Shown: positions 34,318 to 43,229 of the stretch, piece by piece
Position numbering within the stretch: the stretch's first letter is position 1
How the letters are laid out: each line of letters begins with the position of its first letter
NCBI GenBank assembly: GCA_017483575.1
Contig: JAFUWF010000006.1
Span: 1 to 64,000, forward strand
Length of the DNA: 64,000 nucleotides
Source of the DNA: Bacteroidales bacterium
GTDB lineage: Bacteria; Bacteroidota; Bacteroidia; Bacteroidales; P3
Reading direction: 5' to 3'
Translations under genes and position numbers: made by a program
The notes under the pieces: generated by a model
The model's input: the letters and a program-made list of their open reading frames with translations, nothing else
Database searches by the model: none
Told to the model about the DNA's origin: nothing

Positions 34318-35175
34318 TTACAGCGAGTAACTGTAGCTGGCGCAGAGCCATCCGGTGAAGCCTCGCTCTTCGGTGTAGGCCTTCAGCTTGGTGCCTTCGG
34401 CGTTGGCATCCACCTCTTTGTCAATGCTGTAGTCCGCCATCAGGCAGACTTCCAGCGTGCTCCGTTTGTCGATGCGGTAGTCCACACCCAGCGTCCCGCG
34501 CAGGCGGTTGATGTACATGTTGTTGAATCCGTCCAGGAACCATCCGGCTTCGCCTTTCGTGTTGAAGGTGCTGCCGTTGTAGTAGCCCCAGGTATCGGTG
34601 GACTGGTTGTACACCGCGCTGACGGTCGGCGCATTGAGGGTGTTGCGAATCTCAAAGGATGCGTAGGGCTCCCAACGGCGCAACCCTTTGTACGCCACCT
34701 TCACGCGGCTCTTCAGCGCCCAGGCGTTGGCCGTATTCTGGTATTCGTTGAAACTGCCCGTGCGGTGTGTCATCTGCACTCGCTCGCGCAACGACACCTG
34801 CCAGTCGCCGAAACGGTAGCTGCCCGTCACGTCGAAAAAGAAGCGGTGGCGTGCCGACTTGAAGGCTCCCTCCGACGAACTGTAGCCATTGATGAGCGAA
34901 TAGCCCAGGCCCACCTTGAGGTAGGGGAGTACCTTGTAGGTGGCGCCGAGGGTGGTATGGAAGCGGTCGAAACTGCCGAAATTGTTGTCGAAACGCACCT
35001 CCTCTTCGAGCGATACGTGCAATCCCCTGATAATCTTCTTGTCCAGCGACACGGATACCCTGCCGCCCACCTCGGGGTCGAGGCTCTCTTCGGTCTGGGC
35101 TGCTGCCGCAAGGGGCAGCAACGCGACCATCATCACTATCCACAATCTCCTCATATTTGATTTTTTATTTTTCAT
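34318..35175 (-). CDS. DUF2490 family exported protein
   Basis: 285 aa from 35175 (MKNKKSNMRRLW). Signal peptide ends near PLAAAAQ. The mature part is a string of outer-membrane-like beta strands (GRVSVSLDKKIIRGLHVSLEEEVRF, YLKVGLGYSLI, RFFFDVTGSYRFGDWQVSLRERVQM) as in DUF2490, and it ends LCASYSYSL. A start at 35154 is also possible. It overlaps nothing; 10 bp separate it from the beta-helix gene upstream, so it is the second gene of a pair. Confidence 0.85.
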   Translation of the reverse strand: MKNKKSNMRRLWIVMMVALLPLAAAAQTEESLDPEVGGRVSVSLDKKIIRGLHVSLEEEVRFDNNFGSFDRFHTTLGATYKVLPYLKVGLGYSLINGYSSSEGAFKSARHRFFFDVTGSYRFGDWQVSLRERVQMTHRTGSFNEYQNTANAWALKSRVKVAYKGLRRWEPYASFEIRNTLNAPTVSAVYNQSTDTWGYYNGSTFNTKGEAGWFLDGFNNMYINRLRGTLGVDYRIDKRSTLEVCLMADYSIDKEVDANAEGTKLKAYTEERGFTGWLCASYSYSL

Positions 35176-35185
35176 TTTTCGTTTC

Positions 35186-36889
35186 CTACCATCCCCAGCC
35201 GCCACCGCTGCTGTAGGTTGTCAGGTTCACGCTGTTGCCTCCCGTGGCCGTGGCGCCGGTGACCACCATGCCGTTCAGCATCTCGGTGCCGCAGCTGCTG
35301 GTGGTGACGTTCGATGTCACCTCCGGCTGCGAGGCTGCCGACACCACCAGTTTGGTGCCACCCGAAGAGGGGGTCTTGAAGAGGTAGGTCTCGTCGCCCA
35401 CCTTCATGGAATACCACACGTTCTTGCTCCAAGAGCTTGCCTGCCAGCAGCTTTGCGACAGCTGGGCGCCGTTCTCCAGACTGCCGATGGCGAAGATGAT
35501 TCCCCCCTGGACATAGAGTTTGTATCCTCCCTCGGTGTTGGCGTCGATGGCCATCTCGGGCGATGCCTTGCCGATGGCGTAGACCACGCCGCCTTTGATA
35601 TACATGTTGCCGTTGGCGTCAAGGCCGTCGTTGCCGGTGGAGTAGGCGCATACATAGCCCCCGGTGATGGTCATGTGGGAGGCGGAGTTGATGGCGTCGT
35701 CGCTGCTCTGGCTGTACACCTCGCCACCGGTGATGGTCAGCGTCCCTTTCGTCTCGATGCCCTCGTGCTTGGAGGCCATGACGGTGATGACGCCGCCGCT
35801 GATTTCGATGTCGCCGTCGAACTTGATGCCCTTGGCGCCCACGCTGTTGTTGCTGCTCTGGCCGCCCCACGGACCGTGGCCGCCGCCGCTGGAGGAGCCG
35901 AAGTTGTTGCCCGTGACGGTGACATTCACCTCGCCTCCGCGGAAGTAGCCCACGCCATCGCCACTGATGCCCTTGCCGCCGGTGCCGCTGTTGCTGACGG
36001 TCAGCACGCCGGCGTTCATCTCGAACACCTGGTCCGCCTTGATGCAGTTGCTGCGATTGGTGTCGCCGTTCTCAACAACGGTGTTGCCCGTGAGGCGGAT
36101 GGTGGTCTCGCCGGCATCGAAACGAATCAGGCTGTCGCTGCTGAAGCCCTTCTTCCCGTTGGCCGAAACGCTGACGTCGATGGTGCCTCCGCTAACGAGG
36201 ATATAGTCCTTGCCGCGCACACCGTGGCCTGCCGACGAGGAGACATTCACCGTTGCGCCGCTGAGGAACTGCACCCAGTCGTCGCTCGTCACTCCGGCCT
36301 TGCCGCGGGCGTTGACGGTCAGCGTGCCGTTGCCGCTGAAAACAATCTGCCCTTCGCTGAAGAACGCGGCCTTCTCGTCCTCGGTCGAGGGGGTCAGGCT
36401 GTAGGTGGCGCCGTCGGCAAGGGTGCTGCTCCCGCTGAGGAAGACATCCACACGCTTGCCTTTGTTCGGCGTCTCCTCGAGGCCCTGCACGTTGATGGCC
36501 GCGCCACGGGAGTTGGAGATATTCACGCTGTTGAGCTGGAGGCCCTGCTTACGGCCGCTGTAGATCTTGAGGAATCCGTCGGAGGTGCTGCCGGAGAGCA
36601 CGTAGAGTACCTTCTCGTCGCCGGCGTTGCGGATGGTGACGTCGTTGCCACTGACGGTGGCACTGACCGCGCCCTCGGCGCCACGGACGGTGGCCGCACC
36701 CGAGGTGGAGTAGACAATGGTCACCGTTCGGTCGTAGTCTGTGGTGACGGTGGTGGTGGTATCCGAGCCGTTGTCGCCGGAACCGTTGGTGGCGCCGGAG
36801 GTGGTGTCGGTCACCACGGTGATGTCGTCCTTCTGGCATGCAACGGCCAGCAGGGCAAACGAAAGGAGCATTGCTATAGTTCTTTTCAT
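35186..36889 (-). CDS. Lipoprotein with Cthe_2159-type carbohydrate-binding beta-helix
   Basis: 567 aa. Lipobox LAVAC with Cys18. Residues of about 110-460 form repeated beta-helix rungs with the pattern GxxxITGGxVYxxSxDDAIxS (TLTITGGEVYSQSSDDAIN, HMTITGGYVCAYSTGNDGLDANG), as in the Cthe_2159 polygalacturonate-binding family, where Asp residues hold calcium. A Thr/Ser/Gly-rich linker follows the lipid anchor. Surface-exposed glycan binding is likely. It is the first gene of a pair with DUF2490. Confidence 0.85.
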   Translation of the reverse strand: MKRTIAMLLSFALLAVACQKDDITVVTDTTSGATNGSGDNGSDTTTTVTTDYDRTVTIVYSTSGAATVRGAEGAVSATVSGNDVTIRNAGDEKVLYVLSGSTSDGFLKIYSGRKQGLQLNSVNISNSRGAAINVQGLEETPNKGKRVDVFLSGSSTLADGATYSLTPSTEDEKAAFFSEGQIVFSGNGTLTVNARGKAGVTSDDWVQFLSGATVNVSSSAGHGVRGKDYILVSGGTIDVSVSANGKKGFSSDSLIRFDAGETTIRLTGNTVVENGDTNRSNCIKADQVFEMNAGVLTVSNSGTGGKGISGDGVGYFRGGEVNVTVTGNNFGSSSGGGHGPWGGQSSNNSVGAKGIKFDGDIEISGGVITVMASKHEGIETKGTLTITGGEVYSQSSDDAINSASHMTITGGYVCAYSTGNDGLDANGNMYIKGGVVYAIGKASPEMAIDANTEGGYKLYVQGGIIFAIGSLENGAQLSQSCWQASSWSKNVWYSMKVGDETYLFKTPSSGGTKLVVSAASQPEVTSNVTTSSCGTEMLNGMVVTGATATGGNSVNLTTYSSGGGWGW

Positions 36890-36990
36890 AACAGTATAAG
36901 TTTTCTATTTTAGAATTTATGTACCACAATATGCAAAAAACTTTCATCCTACATAAAAATTTTTTCTCCAACGGCTTCAACCATCCCCTC

Positions 36991-37171
36991 CCAAAACCGG
37001 GTTTGAGAGGTGTTTTATTCGACTGTTCTTATATAGTATACATATAGTATACATATACTTCTCATATAGTTCTTATATATAGTATATGAATACTATATGA
37101 GAAGTATATGAATACTATATGAATACGATATGAGAAGGGTCGAATCAGGGGGCTGATTGACAGGGGTTTGG
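36991..37171. repeat. 125-bp undecamer palindrome element, copy 2 (inverted)
   Basis: The core at 37019-37143 is again exactly 125 bp between TCGAC and GTCGA, in opposite orientation to copies 1 and 3 as judged from its flanks (GGGGCTGATTGACAGGGG side). It occupies most of the 36890-37324 gap between divergent genes. Confidence 0.9.
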
Positions 37172-37324
37172 GACGAGGGCGGCGACGCGGTGTGCCGAGG
37201 TTCTGTCGGCGGAGGGGGCCGTTGGTTGGTGCTGAGGAAGTTGGGATTTTTTTGAGTGCCGGGTGCAATAATTTGTAGTGTTTGCCGTTAGAAAATGTTA
37301 AGGATTGAAATTTTTTATCGTAAA

Positions 37325-38752
37325 ATGGATAATATACAAGAGTTGGAGACCAAGCCGATGGGCAAGTTGCTGTGGCAGTATGCGCTGCCGGCGGTGGCGA
37401 GCCAGGTGGTGACGTCGATTTACAATATTGTGGACCGTATCTTCCTGGGCAACAGCGTTGGAGACGGCAAGATGCTTCTCGCGGCGCTGACCATCACCTT
37501 CCCCGTGATGAACATCATCCATGCCTTCGGTTCGTTGGTGGGTGCCGGTTCGAGTGCCCGTATGAGCATCGTGCTCGGAAGGAAGGATGTGCGCTGGGCG
37601 GAGAAGATATTGGGCAACAGTGTGTTGCTGACGTTCCTGTTCGGTTTCATTTTTGTGCTCGGAGGGTACCTGTGGATGCACCCCATCATGCAGCTTTTTG
37701 CCGACGGCGCCTCGGGTGCGGTGATTGATTCGGCGTGCGAGTACATGTACATCGTGCTGCCGGGTATGTTCCTGGTAACGTTGACGTTCAACCTCGTGGG
37801 CCTCATCCGTTCCAGCGGGTACCCGATGAAGGGAATGTGGATCATGGTGGGCGGAGCGGTGCTGAACATACTGCTCGACTTCCTGTTTATCAGCGTTTTG
37901 GGCTGGGGCATGAAGGGAGCGGCCTGGGGTACCACCATCTCGATGGGTGCGTCGGCGGCGGTGGCCGTGGCGCATTTCATGCTGCCGAAGTCGTTTATCC
38001 GTTTCAAACGCCATGCATGGCGTCCCAAGTTGTACATTTTCAGGAATATCCTTGCCATCGGTATCAGTCCGTTCTCGATGAATGTGGCTGCCTTTGCCGT
38101 GGTGGCCGTGCTGAACCGCCAGCTGATACGCTTCGGCGGCGACGACGCGATGACGGTCTATGGCGCTGCCAACTCGGCCATGGGGCTGGTGTTCATGGTG
38201 ATGCTCGGCCTCTGCCAGGCCATGCAGCCCATTGCTGGCTACAACTACGGCGCCCGCCGCAACGACCGTCTGCGCGAGGTCTACCTGCTGACGATGAAGG
38301 TTTGTCTGCTGATAGGCGTGGTGGGTATGGTGCTGTCGCTGGTTTTCCCGCGTACCATTATCGGGTTCTTCAACTCTGAACCTGAGATACTTGCCATGGG
38401 CGCTCCGGCGCTGCGCTACCTGATGGTGATGTGTCCGCTGATAGCGTTCACGGTGACCAACTCGCAGCTTTTCCAGTCGATAGACCAGCCGTGGATTGCC
38501 ATCGTGACGAGTCTTTCAAGACAGGTCATCTTCCTCATTCCCTTGTCGTTGATATTGCCCGATTTGTTGATGGATTTCAACCACGGCGACGGCGTCACCG
38601 GCGTGTGGCAGGCCTGCATGGTGTGCGATGTGCTGGGGGCGGTGTTGAGTGCCGTACTGCTGCTGACACACAGGCAGGTGTTCCGCATGGACTATGTGCC
38701 CAAGGAGCGCCGTCCGCGCAAGGAGATGGGTCCCAAAGTCGACGACAAATGA
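37325..38752 (+). CDS. MATE family efflux transporter
   Basis: 475 aa with 12 membrane segments. MATE features: KLLWQYALPAVASQVVTSIYNIVDRIFLGN at the start, AFGSLVGAGSSARMSIVLGRKD, and GLCQAMQPIAGYNYGARR in the second half. Closest in style to MepA-like multidrug efflux pumps driven by Na+ or H+. The start at 37325 (MDNIQELETKPMGK) is the conserved position. Its stop overlaps the murB start (ATGA), an unexpected pairing with a cell-wall gene. Confidence 0.93.
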   Translation: MDNIQELETKPMGKLLWQYALPAVASQVVTSIYNIVDRIFLGNSVGDGKMLLAALTITFPVMNIIHAFGSLVGAGSSARMSIVLGRKDVRWAEKILGNSVLLTFLFGFIFVLGGYLWMHPIMQLFADGASGAVIDSACEYMYIVLPGMFLVTLTFNLVGLIRSSGYPMKGMWIMVGGAVLNILLDFLFISVLGWGMKGAAWGTTISMGASAAVAVAHFMLPKSFIRFKRHAWRPKLYIFRNILAIGISPFSMNVAAFAVVAVLNRQLIRFGGDDAMTVYGAANSAMGLVFMVMLGLCQAMQPIAGYNYGARRNDRLREVYLLTMKVCLLIGVVGMVLSLVFPRTIIGFFNSEPEILAMGAPALRYLMVMCPLIAFTVTNSQLFQSIDQPWIAIVTSLSRQVIFLIPLSLILPDLLMDFNHGDGVTGVWQACMVCDVLGAVLSAVLLLTHRQVFRMDYVPKERRPRKEMGPKVDDK

Positions 38753-39729
38753 AGACGTACGAGCATATTTCGTTGAAGGCCTACAACACCTTCGGTATCG
38801 ACGCATCGGCACGCCGCATGGTGGTGCTGGAACCCGGCGACGAGCCCGCCTCGTTGCCGCGGGAAGCCCCTTGGTTGGTGCTGGGGGGTGGCAGCAACAT
38901 GGTGTTTACCAGGGATTATGACGGCACGGTGGTGCGGTTGGACACGGTGCGGGAGGTTTCCGTACGGGCCGACGGCGCGGAGGTGCTGGTCACGGCATGG
39001 GGCGGCATGGTGATGGACGAGCTGGTGGAGTGGACGTTGGAGCAGGGGTGCTACGGACTGGAGAACCTGACGGCCATTCCGGGTACGGTAGGTGCGTCGG
39101 TGGTGCAAAACGTTGGGGCTTACGGCGTTGAGGCCAAGGATGTGGTGGAGGGCGTGGAGGTCTACGACCTTCAGGAGGGTCGACGCTGCCTGTTCTCGAA
39201 CGCGGACTGCCGTTTTGCCTATCGCGATTCGATGTTCAAGCACCATCCCGGTCGGTTCCTGGTGCTGAGGGTGTGCTACCGGTTGCGGAGGGAGTTCGTT
39301 GCCAACCTGAGCTACAAGGCGTTGGAAGGGCTGCCGCATGCCACGGCGGCGGAGCTCCGGCAGGCCATCGCCGACCTGCGGTGGGGCAAGCTTCCGAGGC
39401 CCGAGGAGCATGGGTCGGCAGGGAGTTTCTTCAAGAACCCTGTGGTGGAGGAGCCTGTATATCAGCACCTCCGGACGATGCATCCCGATATGCCTGAAGC
39501 CCACCGCAGCGAGGAGGGCTACAAACTCTCCGCCGGATGGCTGATAGACCGTGCGGGATGGAAGGGCCGCACCATGGGCGCCGCCGGCGTATGGCCCAGG
39601 AACGCCCTCGTCCTCTACAACGCCTCCGCCTGCACAGGCTCCGAAGTTCTCGCCCTGGCCCGCGCCATACAACAGGATGTGGACGACAAGTTCAATGTGA
39701 GACTTGAACCGGAGGCTATAATAATTTAG
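38749..39729 (+). CDS. murB: UDP-N-acetylenolpyruvoylglucosamine reductase
   Basis: 326 aa. FAD-dependent reductase of peptidoglycan precursor synthesis. NTFGIDA, LGGGSNMVF (FAD binding), LTAIPGTVGASVVQNVGAYG and GSAGSFFKNPVV (catalytic Ser region) are present, and the C-terminal SAGWLIDRAGWKG matches the type I enzyme. Start by ATGA overlap with the MATE gene. The stop is 2 bp before the left end of the GxxExxY cassette. Confidence 0.97.
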   Translation: MKTYEHISLKAYNTFGIDASARRMVVLEPGDEPASLPREAPWLVLGGGSNMVFTRDYDGTVVRLDTVREVSVRADGAEVLVTAWGGMVMDELVEWTLEQGCYGLENLTAIPGTVGASVVQNVGAYGVEAKDVVEGVEVYDLQEGRRCLFSNADCRFAYRDSMFKHHPGRFLVLRVCYRLRREFVANLSYKALEGLPHATAAELRQAIADLRWGKLPRPEEHGSAGSFFKNPVVEEPVYQHLRTMHPDMPEAHRSEEGYKLSAGWLIDRAGWKGRTMGAAGVWPRNALVLYNASACTGSEVLALARAIQQDVDDKFNVRLEPEAIII

Positions 39730-39731
39730 TT

Positions 39732-40368
39732 CTTTAACGACAACAAAGACAACAAAGACAACGGCGAAACGCCAACATGGCGTTTCGGTTAAAGATAGAA
39801 ATGATAATGAAACGATAATGAAATGATTGATATTGCGGCCATAAAAGAGGTTTGTTTCGATGTTGTCGGGGCGATATACAACGTCAAAAACGAGTTGGGT
39901 CCTGGTCTGAATGAAAAAATATACCAGGAAGGACTGGCAATAGAACTGGCTTTGCAGAAGATTGATTATGAAAGGGAAAAGGTTATACATCCGATATACA
40001 GGGGTCAGGCGATGAATTCGACCTTCGTTCTTGACTTTTATTGCAAAAACAGTGTGATTGTGGAACTGAAGTCGGTGTCGGAATTGAACAAAGAACATCG
40101 GGCGCAGTTGTTCAACTATATGCATCTTGTAAAGCCGAAGGCAGGCATCTTGGTCAATTTTGCACCGCTGTATGCCGAAATCGAGCGATACTATTATGAC
40201 CACGAAACCGATCAGGTAATTAATTCGCAAGGTAAATTTATCAGAAACAGATATGACGACAATGTTACAGTTCACCGCATCAAATAGACAGACAGCAGTC
40301 ATTCTAAAAAAAGAAAAACGCATGTTGCGTTTTTCCTGTTGTCTTTGTTGTCTATGTTGTCGTTAAAG
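39732..40368. mobile_element. Candidate GxxExxY cassette bounded by inverted nonamer-array ends
   Basis: The left end (from 39732) reads CTTTAACGACAACAAAGAC, another AACAAAGAC unit, then the hairpin GAAACGCCA-ACA-TGGCGTTTC. The right end (40311-40368) is the reverse: hairpin AAAAACGCA-TGT-TGCGTTTTT, then GTTGTCTTTGTTGTCTATG and TTGTCGTTAAAG. The two ends are inverted repeats of about 55-60 bp, and the only gene between them encodes a PD-(D/E)XK-type protein. No target duplication was recognised. That the unit moves is an inference. Confidence 0.6.
39823..40287 (+). CDS. GxxExxY family protein (PD-(D/E)XK nuclease superfamily)
   Basis: 154 aa. The name-giving motif is GLNEKIY at residues 28-34. 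Putative nuclease residues are Asp71 (VLDFYCKN), Glu81 and Lys83 (VELKS), with HRAQLFNYM (93-100) downstream. GxxExxY proteins are short, widespread in Bacteroidota, often multicopy, and of unknown function. This one has an extended tail (residues about 125-154). The ATG at 39823 follows a run of ATGATAATG-type codons with several possible starts. The gene is centred between the inverted ends, with no other gene in the cassette. Confidence 0.88.
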   Translation: MIDIAAIKEVCFDVVGAIYNVKNELGPGLNEKIYQEGLAIELALQKIDYEREKVIHPIYRGQAMNSTFVLDFYCKNSVIVELKSVSELNKEHRAQLFNYMHLVKPKAGILVNFAPLYAEIERYYYDHETDQVINSQGKFIRNRYDDNVTVHRIK

Positions 40369-40403
40369 AAAAAAAACATTATTGTCGTAAAAAAGGAAGA
40401 AAT

Positions 40404-41078
40404 ATGGAAAAGATAGAGACGTTTTGGAAGTGGTTTGAGGACCACAACGAGCAGCTGGTGGCGATGGGCGACCTGGAGGAGAAGGAGCGCATGGAGTTGG
40501 AGAATGCCATTCAGTATCAGCTGACTAAGTACTGCAATGGGCTGACGTACGAGATTGGCGACGCCACGGCCAACGGGCGCACGCTGACCTTCACCGCCGA
40601 GGGCGACACCGACTTGTTCCGCTATGTGGTGGAGCTGGTGGACGCGGCCCCGGACCTGGACTGGTGGGAGTTCGTGGCGTTCAAGCAGCCCATGGGTACG
40701 GAGCTGAAGGTGAGGTTCGACAAATGGGTGTTCGACACCCGTAAGATGTACTTCGAACAGCTGGAGTGCGAGGAAGAGCCCGACATGCTGGGCCTGAGAA
40801 TCGCCGTCGACAGGTCGGAGGTAGGAGGTAAGAGGTCGGAGGCGGCTGGCGCATCGAGAGGTTCAGACCTCAGACCTCAGACCTCAGACCTGGAAGAGGA
40901 CTTCCAGGTGGGTGTCTATGTGACGCTGGAGGCCCTGATGGGCGAGTTCGACTGCGCCACGCTGGTGGGCTATATGGAGACCGTCGACGTGCCTGCCGAG
41001 CCCTTCAAGAGCGGCTTCCAGAAGCTGGACGACCTGCCCAAGTTCGTTGAATGGTTCAAACGAAAGAGAGATGAATAG
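40404..41078 (+). CDS. Conserved hypothetical protein with a palindromic insertion
   Basis: 224 aa, cytosolic, no family recognised with certainty. The N-terminal part (MEKIETFWKWFEDHNEQL) and the end (FKSGFQKLDDLPKFVEWFKRKRDE) are acidic and aromatic, similar to small DUFs of Bacteroidota. Residues of about 137-165 (DRSEVGGKRSEAAGASRGSD...) derive from a heptamer palindrome. Purine-rich AAAGGAAG lies upstream of the ATG. It overlaps the sialidase start by 8 bp, so the two are probably co-translated. Confidence 0.65.
   Translation: MEKIETFWKWFEDHNEQLVAMGDLEEKERMELENAIQYQLTKYCNGLTYEIGDATANGRTLTFTAEGDTDLFRYVVELVDAAPDLDWWEFVAFKQPMGTELKVRFDKWVFDTRKMYFEQLECEEEPDMLGLRIAVDRSEVGGKRSEAAGASRGSDLRPQTSDLEEDFQVGVYVTLEALMGEFDCATLVGYMETVDVPAEPFKSGFQKLDDLPKFVEWFKRKRDE
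40812..40891 (+). repeat. Heptamer palindrome in coding sequence (AGGTCGG / TCAGACC arms)
   Basis: Left arm: AGGTCGG, AGGTAGG, AGGTAAG, AGGTCGG. Core: CGGCTGGCGCATCGAG. Right arm: TCAGACC x4. The arms can pair with G-T wobbles. The core resembles those of the purL and CobW insertions. Confidence 0.85.
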
Positions 41079-42186
41079 GCGGCTGTGGCTGCCGCTGTTG
41101 GCACTGCTGACGGTATCGGCATGCCGTTCGGTCTCCGTTCCTTCGACGACAGAGGAGGTTCCCTTCATTGAGCGTCAGCGGCTTTACGCCCCGGGGGACT
41201 ACGGCTCGGCCAACTGGCGTATCCCCGCGTTGCTGTGTCTGGACGACGGCACCCTGTTGGCAGTCAACGATAAACGCAAATACAACGAGTCCGACCTGCC
41301 GGAGGATATCGACATTGTCTACCGCCGCTCGACGGACCTTGGCAAGACGTGGAGCGAGCCACAGACGATGATAGCAGGGCAGGGGAGAGGCCTCGGCTAC
41401 GGCGACCCGGCGTTGGTGCAATGTGCCAACGGCGAGGTGCTCTGTCTTTTTGCCGGCCACAACGGCTATTTTCAGTCCACGGTGGCGAAGCCTATCAGCG
41501 TTTTCCTTATACATAGCAGCGACCGTGGCAGGAGCTGGAGCGACACCGTCAACCTGACCTCTGTGCTGTGGGACGCTACGTCGGGCTATCACGGCGCTTT
41601 CGTGGCCTCGGGCAACGGCCTGAGGTTGAAGCACGGGCGGCATGCCGGGAGAGTGCTTTTTGCAGCTTCGTTGCTTCGCGACGGGCAGTATGTCAGCGAC
41701 AACTACGTGCTCTATAGCGATGACAACGGACGCAGTTGGCATCGGTCGCAGCTGGCATTCAGCGGAGGCGACGAATCCAAACTGATGGAACTCAGCGACG
41801 GCAGGCTGCTAATCAGCGTGCGCCGCAGCGGTGCGCGTGGATACAATCTCTCCGAGGACGGAGGCGAGAGTTGGGGTGAGCAAGGCCTGTGGGAAGAGAT
41901 GGCGACCAACGCCTGCAACGGCGACATGCTGAGGGTGAACGACACGCTGATTCTGCACAGCATTCCAAATTCGATGCAGAGGGAGAGGGTCAGTATTTTC
42001 AGCAGTTCGGACGAGGGACGGTCGTGGCACAGCCCGGTGAGCCTGTTCGAGGGGCCGTCGGTCTATTCGTCGCTGACCCTTTTGCCGGACGGCACCATCG
42101 GCGCTTTTATCGAGCAGAACCCTTCGGTGGCCTGCGAGCTGTGGTACTACCGCTTCAATCTCGCCTGGCTCCGCAGCCAGAGGTAG
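41071..42186 (+). CDS. Exo-alpha-sialidase-like lipoprotein (GH33 type)
   Basis: 371 aa. Lipobox VSAC with Cys18. The RIP motif is NWRIPALL (Arg50), followed by five Asp-boxes (STDLGKTW, SSDRGRSW, SDDNGRSW, SEDGGESW, SSDEGRSW) that mark the six-bladed propeller. ISVRRSGARGYNL and the YSSLTLLPDGTIGAFIEQ block fit the second Arg and the Tyr region. It should release terminal sialic acid, probably at the cell surface. No sialate lyase or transporter genes are nearby, so it may feed on released sugar elsewhere or unmask other glycans. Confidence 0.85.
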   Translation: MNRRLWLPLLALLTVSACRSVSVPSTTEEVPFIERQRLYAPGDYGSANWRIPALLCLDDGTLLAVNDKRKYNESDLPEDIDIVYRRSTDLGKTWSEPQTMIAGQGRGLGYGDPALVQCANGEVLCLFAGHNGYFQSTVAKPISVFLIHSSDRGRSWSDTVNLTSVLWDATSGYHGAFVASGNGLRLKHGRHAGRVLFAASLLRDGQYVSDNYVLYSDDNGRSWHRSQLAFSGGDESKLMELSDGRLLISVRRSGARGYNLSEDGGESWGEQGLWEEMATNACNGDMLRVNDTLILHSIPNSMQRERVSIFSSSDEGRSWHSPVSLFEGPSVYSSLTLLPDGTIGAFIEQNPSVACELWYYRFNLAWLRSQR

Positions 42187-43176
42187 TCACTCTATCGGGT
42201 GCTCCCCGACGGGCAACTCCAGCGCCCCGATGCAACGCTCCATGCTGAGCATCGATTGCGGGAGGTACAGCGTGTAGTAAGTCCGGTCTTTATAGTAATA
42301 ATAGAGGTAGTCGGAAGGGACATATTTCACCTTGCAGCGAGGCTTGGTGCAGTTGCTGTCTACTACCACGGAGAGCTTCACCCCGTTGGGGTAGCGCACA
42401 AAGACCTCCCGCGCCATGCGCTGAAAGAAGTCCAGCATAGGGCCTTCCTTCTGCCGGGCCTCGAGGCTGTCGGCCATGGCCATTTCAAGGTAGGCATTCG
42501 AACGGTAGAACTGCAGGTGCAGCACGCCGGTGCTGTCGGTGAAGGTCCAGGGCGTATATTCCGGATAGAAGGCCTCCTTTGGGTAGTCTTCGCGGTAGCA
42601 GCGGTCGATGCTGTCGATCAGCGGCAACTGACGCAGCAACAGGGCGGTATCCTTGTGCACGACGGCAAGGCCGATGCTGTCCATGGCGGCCACAAGGCGT
42701 TGGGTGCGAGAGCCCTTCTCGGGAGAATGGACATTCCCCGCGGCATAGCGGCGGCCGAAATAATAGCCTATTCCGTCAAGGATGGCTCTGTTGTCTGCCC
42801 AGTACGAGGCGGTGTTGATGGCGTCGTTGAAGACGCCCTGGAGGCGCCAGGCCACGCTGTCGGGGATATGCATCTCGCTCTTTGTCACCTTCACGCCTTT
42901 GCGCTTTTTGGCGTACCAGATATTTCCCTCGGCGACACTGTAGGTCAGCAAGGCGCCACAGCCTGAACGTTCCACAAGCCGCATGCTGAGTGCACTCTCG
43001 GCGCCGAAGGAGGGACGCCGCATGTAGAAGAAATCGTATCTGGGATCCAGTAGCTTCTCCATGCAGGTGTGGTCGTAACCCGAGGTGAATGCATACGGCG
43101 CCAGCCGCTCCTGCCCCCAAACACCCCCGCAAACAAGCAAGCATCCAAGAATCAGTGCAATGCGTTTTGTATTCAT
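42187..43176 (-). CDS. Exported protein of unknown function
   Basis: 329 aa from 43176. Signal peptide MNTKRIALILGCLLVCGGVWGQ. No family recognised. The mature part has long Tyr-rich segments (SDYLYYYYKDRTYYTLYLP) and a conserved-looking block AYLEMAMADSLEARQKEGPMLDFFQRMAREVFVRYPNG. It converges with the sialidase gene; the stops are directly adjacent at 42186/42187. Function unknown. Confidence 0.7.
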   Translation of the reverse strand: MNTKRIALILGCLLVCGGVWGQERLAPYAFTSGYDHTCMEKLLDPRYDFFYMRRPSFGAESALSMRLVERSGCGALLTYSVAEGNIWYAKKRKGVKVTKSEMHIPDSVAWRLQGVFNDAINTASYWADNRAILDGIGYYFGRRYAAGNVHSPEKGSRTQRLVAAMDSIGLAVVHKDTALLLRQLPLIDSIDRCYREDYPKEAFYPEYTPWTFTDSTGVLHLQFYRSNAYLEMAMADSLEARQKEGPMLDFFQRMAREVFVRYPNGVKLSVVVDSNCTKPRCKVKYVPSDYLYYYYKDRTYYTLYLPQSMLSMERCIGALELPVGEHPIE

Positions 43177-43229
43177 ATTCCAATATTTTGGTGCAAAAAT
43201 ACGATTATTATGTGACGTGGAAAAAATAA

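Noticed and set aside
38431..38748. Extended murB start within the MATE gene
   Set aside because: The extra residues are a shadow of the MATE frame; MurB homology begins at MKTYEHISLKAYNTFG.
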